In this document: positions 24,328 to 36,872 of the stretch, in pieces
Numbering within the stretch: the first letter of the stretch is position 1
Layout of the letters: the number at the start of each line of letters is the position of its first letter
NCBI RefSeq assembly: GCF_030272615.1
Contig: NC_081410.1
Location: 259,023,533 to 259,087,532, forward strand
Direction: 5' to 3'
DNA length: 64,000 bases
Source: Cryptomeria japonica
Taxonomy: Eukaryota; Streptophyta; Pinopsida; Cupressales; Cupressaceae
Program-made: the position numbers and the translations under genes
The notes under the pieces: generated by a model
The model's input: only the letters and a program-made list of their open reading frames with translations
Database searches by the model: none
What the model was told of the DNA's origin: nothing

Positions 24328-25130
24328 ATGGTTACGAAACCTAAGGGAGTTGGCCGTGTTGGTGGCCGCAATAGAGGTAGAGGTGGGGGACGGGGTCGAG
24401 GTTCAGACCACCATAGTCCTTCACCACCACTCGCTCATGTGAGTGTGGAGCAGGATCAGTCAGTGCATCAGGAATTACCGCATGTAGAAGAGCAGGTTCC
24501 CGAAAGGGAAGAGCTGAGGTAAATGTTTCAGGAGGTTCTAGCTAGGCTAGCCCCTAGGCCTGAAGGTGAGCAGCCCATCCATGCTCAGGTTGGGGAGTCG
24601 CATCAGCACATTTCAGAGGAGAGAGAGAGAGAGAGGTCTCCTAGGAGGAGAGAGGTCCCAGTTGGCCATGATTCAGCTCCCCCGAGTCACATCAAGGATC
24701 TTTTGAGGACCAACCCTCCCTTCTTCGATGGTCGAGGCACAGGTCTCAAGGCAGAGACTTGGTTGATTAGTTTGGATAGGTGTTTCTCTATGTTCCCATA
24801 TAGTTGCAACACCTGAGCGAGATGTGCAATCATGCATCTCGATGATTTTGCTTCAATATGGTGGAAGTTAGAGGAGGAGAAGATTGGTCTGAGTATCAAC
24901 ACTGTTTCTTGGGAGATTTTTTTAGAGAGACTCAGAGCTTGGTTTCTCTCATCGCAGTGGAGAAAGCCTCGGGCAGATGAGTTCTATGCATTGCAGCAGT
25001 TTGGTATGTCAGTTGACCAGTTCGAGCATAGATTCTATGAGCTGAAATAGTATGTCGGGATTGGCAACGATGAGGCTATGCTCGTACAACATTTCTTGAG
25101 AGGTCTTAATGACCGCATTAGTGGAGGGGT
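24328..25130 (+). pseudogene. Gag fragment, copy 3
   Basis: It starts with the same Arg/Gly-rich N terminus as the other copies (ATG 24328). Stops: TAA after EREELR near 24520, TGA at the same codon as in copies 1 and 2 near 24814, and TAG after HRFYELK near 25048, shared with copy 2. At 25130 the sequence jumps from Gag (after ISGGV) into reverse transcriptase, so knuckle, protease and most of reverse transcriptase are missing. Confidence 0.9.
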
Positions 25131-27294
25131 CAGCTTTATGCCAATTTGGCAAAGTGTGATTTCTTCCAAACTGAGGTGAACTATCTTGGTCATGTGGTTT
25201 CAGGAGAGGGTGTATCTTTGGATCCTTCAAAGATCCAAGCCATAGTGGATTGGCCAGCGCCGACCAATGTTTCAGAGGTTCGGAGCTTTATGGGTTTGGC
25301 CGGATATTACCGTCGCTTTATTAAAGATTTTTCCCGAATAGGTCACCTGATTACTTCTCTTCAGAGGAAAGGGAAGAAGTTTGTTTGGTCAGAGCAATGT
25401 GAGTCAGCGTTTCGTGCCTTGAAGGAACTCCTTGTCAGTGCTCCGATTTTGGCAGTCCTTGATCCATCCAGAGAGTTCATGGTATGCACAGATGCCTCTT
25501 TAGAAGGTATAGGTGCGGTGCTTATGCAGGATGGACGTGTGGTTGCCTATGAATCTCGCAAACTCAAGGACCACGAGTTGAAATATGCAGTTCATGATTT
25601 GGAGTTGGCAGCTATAGTGCATCCATTGGTTAGGTGGCGTCACTTTCTGTTAGGGTGTCGGTTTGAGCTGCATAGTGATCACCGCAGTTTGCAGTATATC
25701 TTCATGCAACCGAACTTGAATGCTCGACAGCGAAGGTGGATGGAATTCCTTTGCTAGTATGATTTTGAGGTTCGATATATTCAGGGGAAGGAGAATGTAG
25801 TGGCTGATGCTTTGAGTCGTAGGCGGCATGAAGTTTCAGCATTATCCCTTGGAGTGGACTTGAGACAGAGAATTCTTGGAGTTCTTCCTCAGGACTCTTG
25901 GTATCAAGATGTTAGAGAGGTGTTGGAGTCCGGGAGGCCTTTTGAGGGTAGATTTTCTTTGTATAGTCTTGAGACGAATGGCCTTCTACGTCATCTTGGC
26001 TGGATCTACGTACCTCCTTTGGAGGGTCTTCACACTTTGATCATGACTAAGGCCCATCGTGCACCTTATTCAGCACATCCTGGTGTCAAGAAGATGCATG
26101 CAGATCTTAGGCAGATTTATCATTGGGCTGGCATGAAATGTGACATTGCCGATTTTGTGTCAAAGTGTTTGGAATGTCAGCGAGTTAAGGCAGAACATCA
26201 GCACCCGACAGGGCTTTTACAGCCTAATTTAGTACCGGATTGGAAATGGGACATCATTTCCATGGATTTCATTGTTGGGTTGCCTGTTTCTTCACGTCGT
26301 CATGATGCCATCATGGTCAGTGTTGACAGGTTGACGAAGGTTGCTCATTTTGTTCCTATCCGAGATTCCTATACAGCAGCAGTAGTGGCTCGTGTCTTCT
26401 TGGAAGATGTGGTGAGATTGCATGGGATTTCGAGGCGGATAATCTATGATAGAGATCCTGTCTTTATCTCAATATTGTGGACCTCACTTTAGCATGCTTT
26501 GGGAACTCAGTTGAACTTCAGTTCAGCTTATCACCCAGAGACAGATGGACAGATTGAGCGTGTGAATCAGGTTTTAGAGGACATGCTTCGCATGTATGTT
26601 ATGGATTAGCAGTCGCATTGGGAGGATTATATTTATCTAGTGGAGTTTGCTTATAACAATGGATATCATAGATCCATAGGTATGTCCCCCTTTCAGACAT
26701 TGTATGGTCGTCCTTGCCGTACTCCGTTGAGTTGGGATCGGTTAGAGGATAGGTTGCTTATAGGCTCGGATATTCTTCGAGAGATGGAGTAGCAGGTAGA
26801 GCGGATTCGTGAGCATTTGCTAGCTGCACAGGATAGGCAGAAGAAGTATGCAGATGCTCACAGGGTAGATCGTCAGTTTTCTGTTGGCGACCGTGTTTTC
26901 TTGAGAGTGCATCCGCGGAATAGTCCGATCCGTTATGGAAAGGGTTCTAAGTTGGCACCTCATTTTGTTGGCCCGTTTGAGATCCTTGAGAGGATAGGAC
27001 CTGTTGCCTACCATCTTGCCTTGCCACCGAGTCTATCCCGCATCCACGATGCCTTTCATGTTTCAGTTCTTTGACCTTATCAGCCAGATGTGACTCATGT
27101 TCTTGATTGGAACGCTTTGTAGGTCGAGGATGGGCAGCTTTCCATGGAGCTCGTGCGCATTCTTCAGCGTCAGGATTTGACCCTCAGGGGTCGCACCATC
27201 GACCAGGTAAGGGTCCTATGGGACCCAAATGATGAGACCTCGGCGACATGGGAGGATGCAGCGAAGATGAGAGCTCTATTCTTATCTGTTTTAG
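25131..27294 (+). pseudogene. Pol fragment, copy 3: reverse transcriptase end, RNase H, integrase, chromodomain
   Basis: Begins in the thumb side of reverse transcriptase ([18 protein letters not shown]), then RNase H ([13 protein letters not shown]), integrase (CLECQ, SMDFIVGLP) and a chromodomain. Stops include TAG after MEFLC (shared with copy 1), TAG near 26491, TAG near 26607, TAG near 26790 and TGA after VSVL (shared with copy 1). A 2-bp loss near 27271 shifts the last residues. The fragment is joined to Gag by a deletion of about 1,732 bp relative to copy 2 (its 16178-17909). Confidence 0.88.
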
Positions 27295-27318
27295 GCTTCC
27301 AGGAGTAAGCCTAGTTTT

Positions 27319-27329
27319 GGGGGGGAGAA
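27319..27329 (+). other. Polypurine tract, copy 3
   Basis: GGGGGGGAGAA directly before the TG of LTR 4. Confidence 0.85.
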
Positions 27330-30300
27330 TGTAGTACCCCTTCTCGATCGGACTTATTAGACTGATTTTATGTTGCAGTTTACTATTCAGTTGACACTTT
27401 ATTGCTGGATATTTTGCAGACGTATTGGATATTATTTCCTGTTTATCTGGATATTAGATGCATGAGTTATTTTCAGTATTTCAGTACTGGTGATTTCTAG
27501 TATTTCATGGATTATTGCTTTGTACTGACATCTTACTTTATCTAGGCGATGTGTCATATATATGTTGCGTGTCTGCAATTGTATTGGATGCAAGGGGATG
27601 ATTTTTCTTCACTGATTTCGATGAGACAGGGAACGTCGCGATTCTCCTTCATCGGTGTGTGTGCCGTGTATTCTATATTTATATGCATGCATGTGTGATT
27701 CGATGATGCAGGATATTGCAGGTAATAGTACCGAGTAGGTACGGGGTATCGTCTCCACCTGGCTTCACAGGTCTGAGCGTGCCTTATATGTCCGATGGGA
27801 GTGGAGGAGATAGCTGTTGACCCTAGTCCTTACCTTCAATCTACTCTTGTGAGTGTCGTCAGTCGATCGTCCACCCTTTGGTTCGAATTTTGAGTCTTTT
27901 TGCTTTTCCTCGATTTGCATGCCATATTGGTTCGGTTATTTATTTAAGTTTAAGTTGTCATTCTGTATTGGTATAAGCAATTTATTCATTATTATGCCTT
28001 TATGCCTTGAACCAAACTTAATTGATTAATTTATTAGATTTAAAGCTATAGTTGTTTATTTTGGAAAAGTAATCATGTCTAAATCCAATGGAAGAAGTAA
28101 AATAAATAAAGTTAATTGCTTTTAATAAATACAAATAAAGCTAACTTATTGATTTCCATTTTAATTGAAAAGTTGATTTAATTGCTAAATATGAGAAAAG
28201 TAATTTTCAAAAAAAAAGGAATTTCCATTTATTTTAGAGGAATATGAAAAAGAAAAAAAAAAAGTCAATTGTTTTATTTTAATGTTTTTAAATAGAAAAA
28301 TATTTCAACCTAGAAAATTAGGTTAAAACATTGTTTTACTATTTTACCTTGGAGAAGATTTTTGGAGGATATGCTTGTTTGGAGGAGAAAAACAAATTCT
28401 GAAAAAATTTCTTGAAAGGAGGATTTGGGTTTTGAATTAGCTTGGAATTCTGCTGAAACACACAACTTCTTCTTGGGAACTCTAGAAGTTGGTTGAATCC
28501 TTCTTGTCTATTTTTAAAAATCCATGCTTTCTTCCAATTCTCTGTTTATTGTTTAAAGCTTGGTTTATGAGTTTTGGGTGTTGAGTCTTTGCTTGCCATG
28601 AGATTGTTGAAGAAGAATTCCATCAATTTTGTTATCAAATTTCAAACTCAAACTCTCTCCAAGTAGTTTCATAATTTAATTTATGTTCTTCATTTTTGCT
28701 TGTTCAAGAAATTCATGGCTTGTGCTGGTTGTAGTTGGAATTATTGTTTTGGGTTTTAGTAGTGTTATGCTGGTAAAATTTTGCCAAGCATTTATAAAAT
28801 AGTTCTTCCTGGTAATTTTTAGTTTAAAAATAATAATTTTGAGTTAAATTTCTCTTGTCCATTCTTGTTTGGAGCAAAGAAATTCAATTGGGGATTAGAG
28901 ATCAAGCTTATTCCCATTCAATTTAATTTTATGAATGAACTGGGCTGATTTGGGTGAATTTTTCTTGCCTCTGTTTTGTCTCAGAAGTTTTATTGCTGGT
29001 AAAATTGTTATTACCAGTGACTTTTATAATATATCTATTTGTTGAATGTTTGTTTAAAAAAAAGGAATTGGCTGGGGAATTAATTGTTATTTTGTTTCTA
29101 ATAGAAATTTTCATCTCTGTATCTCTGTTGAGATCTTCTTTTTGTCTCAGACGTTTTTTTTAATTAAAAACGGAATTTAATTTTATTAAAACAAAAAAAA
29201 ATGTTATTATTTTGGGATTGGGGGCGGTGGCGGGGAGCTGGGCTCAACCCATCCCACGCACCCCCTCTCCCTACAGCAAGCGCTGCTTCCCCAGCTTGGG
29301 GTTAGCAGCAGCGCTGCTTCCCTAAGTCTGGGGATAGCAGCACTTGCTGTCGTGGGAGCTTTGGGCCCCACGTAGTTTATTTGTAATTTTTTTAATATTT
29401 TTTTTAAGTTTAAAAAAAATTTATAATATAGTAATTGATGGTTGTAAAAATATAATCAATAAAGTTTTTTTTTTATAATAAATAATAATATATTGTTATT
29501 TAAACAATAATAATAATATCATTATTATTTAATATTAAATAATAATATTAAAGTTAATTGTTAGTTATAAAGACATTAAGGTTAATTAATAATTCTTCTA
29601 TTTAGTGATTAGATTTTTTTTTTTGTATTTTGGAAAATATATAAAATGATATGGAAGTTATTATTAACCTTTGGAATAAAAGAGAAATTGGGTAAATTTA
29701 ATATTAGTTTTCATTATCTAAGTAATGTAATATAATCATATGGTATTATATTCGATGAATATGTATCATATTGGAATTATTTTATATTAGCTTATATATA
29801 TCTGTTTAATTTGATTTAAATGTTGGCTTGGTTATAGTCGATTTGGGTAAATTGTAATTTTTATCATCATCAACTGGTTGGGGGTTTAAAATCATAAATG
29901 TGGTTCCAATTCAACCTTATTAGACATGTGACTTCATCTTTTTTTTTTATGTTAAATAGATGCGAGTTCTTTAATTCCAGAAATCCTTATTGCGAGCATT
30001 TTATGTTGTTGACTGCTTAAAAGAAAGATTGCTTGTGTAGGATCTTGTGTTTTATTAATTGCAGTCTAGTTGTTTAAATGTCGTGGCATTATGGTTAAGA
30101 TTGTCATTATGTCATTGATGTTACCCTTGGTCAGGTGTCGATGTTTAAACCTTGAGGATGTGAGCCATCATGTGTTATGTTCCTAATGGTCAACCCTGGG
30201 TTTGTGATTGTGAGTCCTTCACCTGTGTTATGTCTGGATTATTTATGGTTGTCAGCCCCACCATAGAGTTCTCATAGAAAGTCTTATCCAGTTAGTGTCC

Positions 30301-31380
30301 TAGTAGAGAGAGTGGCTTTTGGGCGGGGGCCACACCCGAAGTGGATGGCAGGATAACCCCTCGAAAGTCAGCTATTAAGTGATAACCTAATAATTTGATT
30401 AGGGGGTGGGTAGTTATTAATTTAGTTAAGATAATGTACCCCGGACACGGTTGAGTGCTTGTATAGGCTCAAGGTGTTTGGGAAGGCCTGGAATGGCAAA
30501 CCTACCACTTTGTCCTCACGAAAGGATGGTAGGGTCCGCATGATGCTTAGATGGAGCCGGGGGTTCGGGAGAGGTTACCATGATAACCCAAGATGGGGGT
30601 TGGGACCTATGGAGTCCTACCTAGGGTAACCATATGAAGCCATGTGATGACATTCTCTCTTTAGGGTCGCTAGTGTTTTGTGAGTTGAGTCACTTGTGTA
30701 CTGCAGAGTCATGTGAACTGTTGTACTTATCTTGCTTGCTTGAGGGTCTTCTGCTATGTCCTAGCACGATGGGGTGGTTCCATTATGGGATCACATGGTC
30801 GGGTGGTAGTGCCACTTCCCATCGGATATCTTGTTCCTACCTTCATGCGAGGATTGGCTTCACCGATGTATCTTGGTTCTTGCTTCGTGTAGCAACTCAT
30901 GTTCTTGATATTGTACCTTTGAGGCCCGTGTGGTCATTGTATCAGCATCTTTGTAACCTTTGTACTTTATTGTTTTATGGAAGCCATGTAATTTATGGAA
31001 CATTGTAATTTAAAGATAATTGGATATATGTTGTTTCAATTATCGTTCATCTTATGTATAAATGAATCATTGGAAGTATATATGTTGTAACTCTTTAAAT
31101 CTATCTTTTGGAGATCAATTTATGAATTTGAGTTATTTAATCGTAATTGACTTTCCTTAATTTTGATGGATAATTGGATTAATATTGTGATGTAGTCTTC
31201 TTTAGAAGTAATCTTCATTGGTAACCCTTTAGGATGTCAATGATAGTCTTCCGCTTATGTTGTTATGGTGCAAAGTTATGATTAATTCTCTTAATCTTTA
31301 AAAAATAAAAATAAAAAAAATTCTCCCTTTAGTTGCCTTGTAGTGTTGCAATCCTTTAGGGTTCCTGGCGGGGCATTACA
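27330..31380 (+). repeat. LTR 4 of the gypsy array (4051 bp)
   Basis: TGTAGTACCCC...CATTACA ends, followed directly by ATCAA. It shares variants with LTR 1 against LTRs 2 and 3, consistent with these two being the original pair of the insertion. Confidence 0.9.
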
Positions 31381-31385
31381 ATCAA
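31381..31385 (+). other. Right target-site duplication ATCAA of the gypsy array
   Basis: Exact copy of 2456-2460, directly after LTR 4. Confidence 0.85.
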
Positions 31386-31805
31386 CAACTAATTATAATT
31401 CAATGCAACAAGATATACATCATCTTCTATATTTGTGGCTACTTGTGATAAGCACTTGACAAAAAATATAGTTTTATTTTGTGAGTTCTATGTGTTTTGG
31501 ATTTAGGACACTATTGATTGTATTTTATATTCTCTTTGATGGAGTTGGTTCTTCTTCAATTATTATGAAGGAACATTCATACCTTCTTGTTCTTTCTCCA
31601 CATGGCCATATATCACAAGTTGACATGAGATTGAAGACTTTTGAGTAGCCATACTTCTAATTTTGAGCATCTATCATTAGAACATATTCTACATTAAGGA
31701 GGTTGCATGGTCTCTCTTATTGAGGGACATTTTCCACACTTGGATTTTTTTTCTTTTCATAATTTGAAAGATTTTTGTATTTTCTCTCTACTAGAGAGGA
31801 GTTTT
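31386..31805. other. Spacer without recognisable feature
   Basis: AT-rich right flank of the array's insertion site. No ORF, repeat or signal could be assigned. Confidence 0.4.
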
Positions 31806-32754
31806 TGTAATTCCCACCAAGAAACCCTAAGTAATAAAACCAACTAACAACCCATATAAACAAAATAGAGATATTTGTTTTTTAAAATAAAGCCGAATGA
31901 CAATATACTTAACTAAAAGAATCACATAATCTTAAGTGAACAAGAGGAATTAAAGATACATCACCACATTATTCTTTGAGGAATTACATACGTTAAACTT
32001 ACTTGATTACATAACACTAAAGTACAAACAAAAATAGTCCCATACATTCAACTTACATCCTCTAGAGTTTCCCAATGTCATTAATAAAAGAATCAATCCA
32101 AAGGTACATGAGATATTTTCCTACTTAACCTATTACCCACAACATAGGAAGAGCACCATCCAAACTATATAATTATAACCATAAGATATAACTTATCTAA
32201 CACTACTAAGTTACTACATTCATTTTATTACACCAATAACCAATTGTTCTTAAACTAATAAAATATTCATCATGATAGAATCTATCCATTCCTATAACAT
32301 AGCCAACACTATTTCCATATAGAATGAACATATAAAACACATCATTACATTACATAATTTCTATCATACATGGAATACATAATAGATATAAGTCATCCAT
32401 TACAAATAGAATGTCATGATACAATGATCACATGAATGACATACAGTTACATGATCATAGATGAATCTTTACATATAATAGAGATTACATTCGCATCATA
32501 AATCCATAGCACTAGAACTAAAGAGAAGTAACATCCAGCAAGGAAAATACCAATGGAAGAAAGCATATAACTACCCAACCATGTGGAACCAAAAAGGTCC
32601 ACCTATGTGCTCCAAATAATGACGTAAGGTCTCACACACTCTAAACCTAGGTTGACACCTAAAATCCAAGGAACTTAAAACATTGGTAATAACAACTGAA
32701 GACTAGCAACATAAGCCACAACCAAAATGCAGAAAGAAAGGCTCAACTAAAAAG
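31806..32754 (-). repeat. 3' end of a diverged long gypsy LTR (outer relic, left part)
   Basis: The minus strand ends ...GGTGGGAATTACA at 31806, matching the ...GGCGGGGCATTACA end of the array LTRs. Further in, the minus strand has blocks alignable to the array LTR and to the solo LTR: a 'gtgtgagacc..' block opposite 'gtgttttgggacc', then 'ccacatggttgggtag' opposite 'cacatggtcgggtgg'. It is interrupted by the solo LTR at 32760 and resumes at 38450. Confidence 0.7.
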
Positions 32755-32759
32755 CATAA
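32755..32759 (+). other. Left target-site duplication CATAA of the solo LTR
   Basis: CATAA directly precedes the solo LTR and is repeated exactly at 38445-38449. Confidence 0.8.
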
Positions 32760-34554
32760 TCTAGTGTCCACCCTTGACTTAACTTTTATTTCATGCATGA
32801 TAGACATATCTAGACTCTTTATGATGTTTTGGATTATGATTATACATGTATTTCAGTTTCTCATCATGATGCTAGACATTATTTGGACATATGTTGTTTT
32901 GATGATATATATGGATGATGACGCTATCATTATTGATCATGTGACTTGATGGATATATGTGTTTGATGGATTCTATATGCATTACTATGCTGATGGATTA
33001 TTGATGGTTTATATTCATCATGGATTTGATGCTAGTAAGATTTCACTAACCTTATTTCATGATCTCATATGATGAGTTAATTATATGATGTGTTTAATTA
33101 TTGTATGATTGTTTTCATGAGAGGGACAATTTCACATCACTCATTGAGAGCGGGATGTGCCATGGCGATTCCCCATCACTTGCCTGTTATGATATAAATG
33201 CATATGTTGTATCATTTCTTTGTGGTTGCAGGATTTGCAGGTACCAGACACTAACTCCACCTAGCTCCACAAGTTTGAGCATGTCTTTAAATTCCAATGG
33301 TATGTGGTTCGGAGATGGTATGACTTTCCTTCCCATACTCTAGGTCTAAGATGTCTACCTTGAGTCGTCAACGTCTTGGCATAATTCACCATGTCAGTTA
33401 GCGAGATGTGGTTTTCTTTGTGATTGTGAGTATGCTAGTTATTGTCGATTTGTTTGATGTGTTTATGTGAGATTTTATAGTTAATAACATTTAATTTAAT
33501 TTAGTGTATTATTGGCCTTTTGAGTATTTAATTATTTGGTATTTAATATTTATTTATTTAATATTGATTTATGATTTATTCAATATTTATTATTTAATTT
33601 ATATTTGTGGTTTATTTATTGTTTATGGTTTGTTTATTTATTTAGTGTTTAATACTTGTCGTGGTTATTTATTTACCAACCCCCATTTGGATTATTTAAT
33701 TTATATCCTATGGTTTATTAATATAGTTTTTCTATTACTTGTGTGGGGTGGATTAATATCTTAGAATAAAATAATATCACATCACACTTATAATTATAAA
33801 TATGTTTTTGTATTTTCCTTACCTACCCTTTATTTTCATTGGTTGACCTTGAGGCTTGGTTTTTAGTTTGGAGGCTAGGGTTTAGGCTTGGTTTTCTTTT
33901 TATCTGGTTACCATCTTTTGAATTTCTTCTACAAATTTTACTTGAACTTAGATTTTTGCTTTTGGAGCTTGCTGGATTTTGCGTGGGCACTTCTACAACT
34001 TCCTTCCATCACTTCTAATCTAGGTTGGAGGCCCTTCCTTGTAGTTTTATCTTCTGGTTCAGTGTTTTCACCGTGTCTGTAGAAATGTCTGTATGCAGGA
34101 ATGTTTTGGGAAAATAATCTTTATTATATAGTTTTATAATGTTAGAAAGGAAATATTTCAAGGGGAAAATCTATGTATATAGTTCTACTTTAGCTTTTGG
34201 GAAAATATATTATTCTATTTTGAGTTTTCGGTCTTGTCATGAGCGCACGGCTCTGCACTTTGTCTACCTCCTTCCTATGTGAGTATATTTGGTTTCCTTC
34301 TAGTCTAGGATGTTTTGTGATTATTATTTGGATTTATATAAACTCTTTGTGAGTTTCCAAAGTGTGTTTTGAGTATGTGGCCGTGAAGTTGTATTTTAGT
34401 ATATCTTTCATTATGGTCAATGATTTCAAGTTATGTTTAATTCATTCAATTTGTGTTGTCTAAGAGTTCCTTTTAAGCCCTTATTTGTAAGATTTTATGA
34501 TGTCTTTGATTTTATATCTTGTTACAAATTTTATCTTTCCATGTCTAAGTCTAA

Positions 34555-34790
34555 GGTAAATGTGCTGAAACTTCATATGCGCTAAAACCCTATGTATATG
34601 CGCTGAAAGAATCATTAAATGTGTTGTCTGTTTTAACAAATGTGTTGTCAGTTTGGGCAAATGTACTTTTTTATATTATATGTGTTTTTTAAATCTATGT
34701 ATGCGATTTTGTATTCAGTATATGCACTGTATCATTGGATATATGTGATGTACTGCGTAGCATATGCACTAAATTGCCTATATTTAGTAT
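34555..34790 (+). repeat. Degenerate short repeats (ATATGCGCT / AATGTGTTGTC) in the solo LTR
   Basis: Words such as atgcgct, atgtgttgtc and atatgcact recur irregularly. The outer relic shows the mirrored counterpart (cacatat / gcacatac words on the plus strand at about 39215-39480). It looks like an old minisatellite internal to this LTR family. Confidence 0.5.
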
Positions 34791-35247
34791 TTTGATCAGT
34801 TTACTCAATTTATTTTGGTTTTCTAATTTTGGTGTCATGCCAAAGGCTTTTATGGAGGTCTGTTGATATTCTCTAGCTTTGAGTTTGATCATATTTGATG
34901 TTTTTATGTGGTTTTTACTTCTATATGTTGAGATGCTTCCTTGATGAGGTTTTGTACTCTCTTGATGAGTCATGATTGTGAGTGTCATTCTATTGTTGTT
35001 AAATCAACAAGTGAATGTGCCTTGTTGTAGTTTTCATTTTGTATTTGTCACAGATTTTGATGGCCTTTTGTGGTCCTTAATGTATTAATTTTCTATGAGG
35101 CTCTTTATTAGTTTACTTGGCATTATGGCAATTGGATGATCATGCATGAGTTATGGCTGCATGATGACACTTATGGTTTTCAGATTTACATGTTGATTAT
35201 GAGCCTCTTGTTTATATTTTTTTGGGTCCAAGTTAGGGGGAGTGGGA

Positions 35248-35346
35248 TTCCTTGTAAAGATTGGGGTCATGAGAGATAGGCTTGCATGAGGTTCCTTGTA
35301 AAGATTGGGATCATGAGAGATAGGCTTGCATGAGGTTCCTTGTAAG
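35248..35346 (+). repeat. 44-bp tandem duplication (2.2 units) in the solo LTR
   Basis: Units start at 35248, 35292 and (partial) 35336 with TTCCTTGTAA. Units 1 and 2 differ at about one base, so the duplication is younger than the LTR. Confidence 0.8.
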
Positions 35347-36872
35347 GATGCATGAAGTCTAGACCACCAAGGCACAATGTAAGTTTACCATGATGTAAGC
35401 AAGTGATAACATGATATTAAATTAATGGGATGGGTAAATAATTCACTAACCAAGATAATGAATAGTTGAGCCCCGTGACTTGATCCTAGGAAGGATGTTT
35501 TAGGATAAGCTTGGAAAGGCCACTGGAGTGGTAAGTCAGTCTCTCCTTGATTCTCTCATAGGTTGAGTTGGCTCCACATGTCTATCGGGGTTATTCTTTG
35601 AAGGGTTGTGTTTCTATATTTTGGAGAATAGCATGTGATAACACTCCACCCCTACATGTGTCCCCTTGTTGATTTGTAAATATGCCTTGTTGATATGTGT
35701 TGTGACTTGATGATTTGTAAGCCTCTGGGAGTTTCTTCTTGTGATTACTTGTGGTTGGCCCTTGTTTGAGAGTCCTTGTATTATTTATCCCTTTTGGTTG
35801 TTAGGTACCAGCTTAGGTCTAGAGTGTGTTTTGGGACCTTGTGTCATCTCCTAGCATGGGGGGTGGTTCCTTTGGTTTCACATGGTCGGGTGGTTGGTGA
35901 TTTTCAACCATTGGGATATTCTTTGGATTCTTCATGCGTGGATGTGGATTCTTCATCATTGCAACAATTATGGATGTTATTGTAGTAGATTTATGTAATG
36001 TATTATCTTGTAAAAGAAGATGAAGCCATGTATTAGGATTGAGCTATGCTCATGATGTATTATTCATATGATTGTAATTGTGTTTGTATTGTAGTTGGAA
36101 TCTTAGGATTATGACATGATTTGTAGTAATGAGACTATGAGATGTATGGTGATGATCTTGTATAATTGAAGTAAATAGCTTTCATGTACTTAGATGTTTG
36201 TAATGGAATTATACTTGAAATAGAATGGATTTGTGTGATGGGTTATTTGTATTAGTTTATATTCCATGGTTATCATCTAGGATGTAGTTTAATATGTGAA
36301 AGAACCTCAAATGGAATAAATATAATGTAAGAAATTATGGTTGATTAATAATATCATGTTTTGTAGTTTAGGAAAGTATGCATAACATATAAGATGATCA
36401 TGGTTATTAAGTATCTCATTGCTATTATAAATGGATAATGATCATGTAGGTATAAATGGTTAAAGGTTTAAGCACAAATTTAGATTTGGTTTATAAAATG
36501 AACTTATGAAAAAGGGATTATTTTTGCATTGAAAAGAGTAAGCATATCATGTTAGTTAGATGAAGTAGAATGCATCTCATAATGGTTAAATAATCAAGTA
36601 GATTGTATATCATAATGGAAGAAAATATACATAAGTTGCATTTGAATAAGATTAAGGATTAATTGATAATAAGTGTGGTAATCAATTGAGTAGAATGTTA
36701 TTTCTTAGGATAGTTAATTAAGTAATGAAATTAAGGTACCATAGAGAGATAGAAGTAATGATTGTGATGTTTATTTTGCTTGTGTAATTAGTTAATGTGT
36801 TTATGATTCATGTTCATAATGATCAATGTTAATGGATGTAATTATAGACGATGTTCTTAATCCTATGAGGGA

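Larger units (their letters stand above)
2461..31380 (+). mobile_element. Tandem LTR-sharing array of a long-LTR Ty3/gypsy chromovirus (L-I-L-I-L-I-L)
   Basis: Four LTRs (2461-6503, 11392-15224, 20111-24175, 27330-31380) alternate with three internal regions. Each internal region starts with a tRNA-Met primer site and ends with a GGGGGGGAGAA polypurine tract. Only the two outer ends carry the ATCAA duplication. The protein order is Gag with CCHC knuckle, protease, reverse transcriptase, RNase H, integrase and a C-terminal chromodomain, which is the chromovirus layout. LTR length and motif spelling suggest the Tekay/Del lineage. Period lengths are 8931, 8719 and 7219 bp; the last is short because of a deletion in copy 3. 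The array most likely formed by unequal recombination between LTRs after one insertion. Confidence 0.9.

Noticed and set aside
31381-31400. LTR 4 as 5' LTR of a fourth internal region
   Set aside because: No primer site follows; instead the ATCAA duplication follows directly, so LTR 4 ends the array.
33504-33764. Apparent membrane protein rich in Tyr, Ile and Leu in the solo LTR
   Set aside because: It is a translation of repeated TTTATT words in AT-rich LTR sequence.
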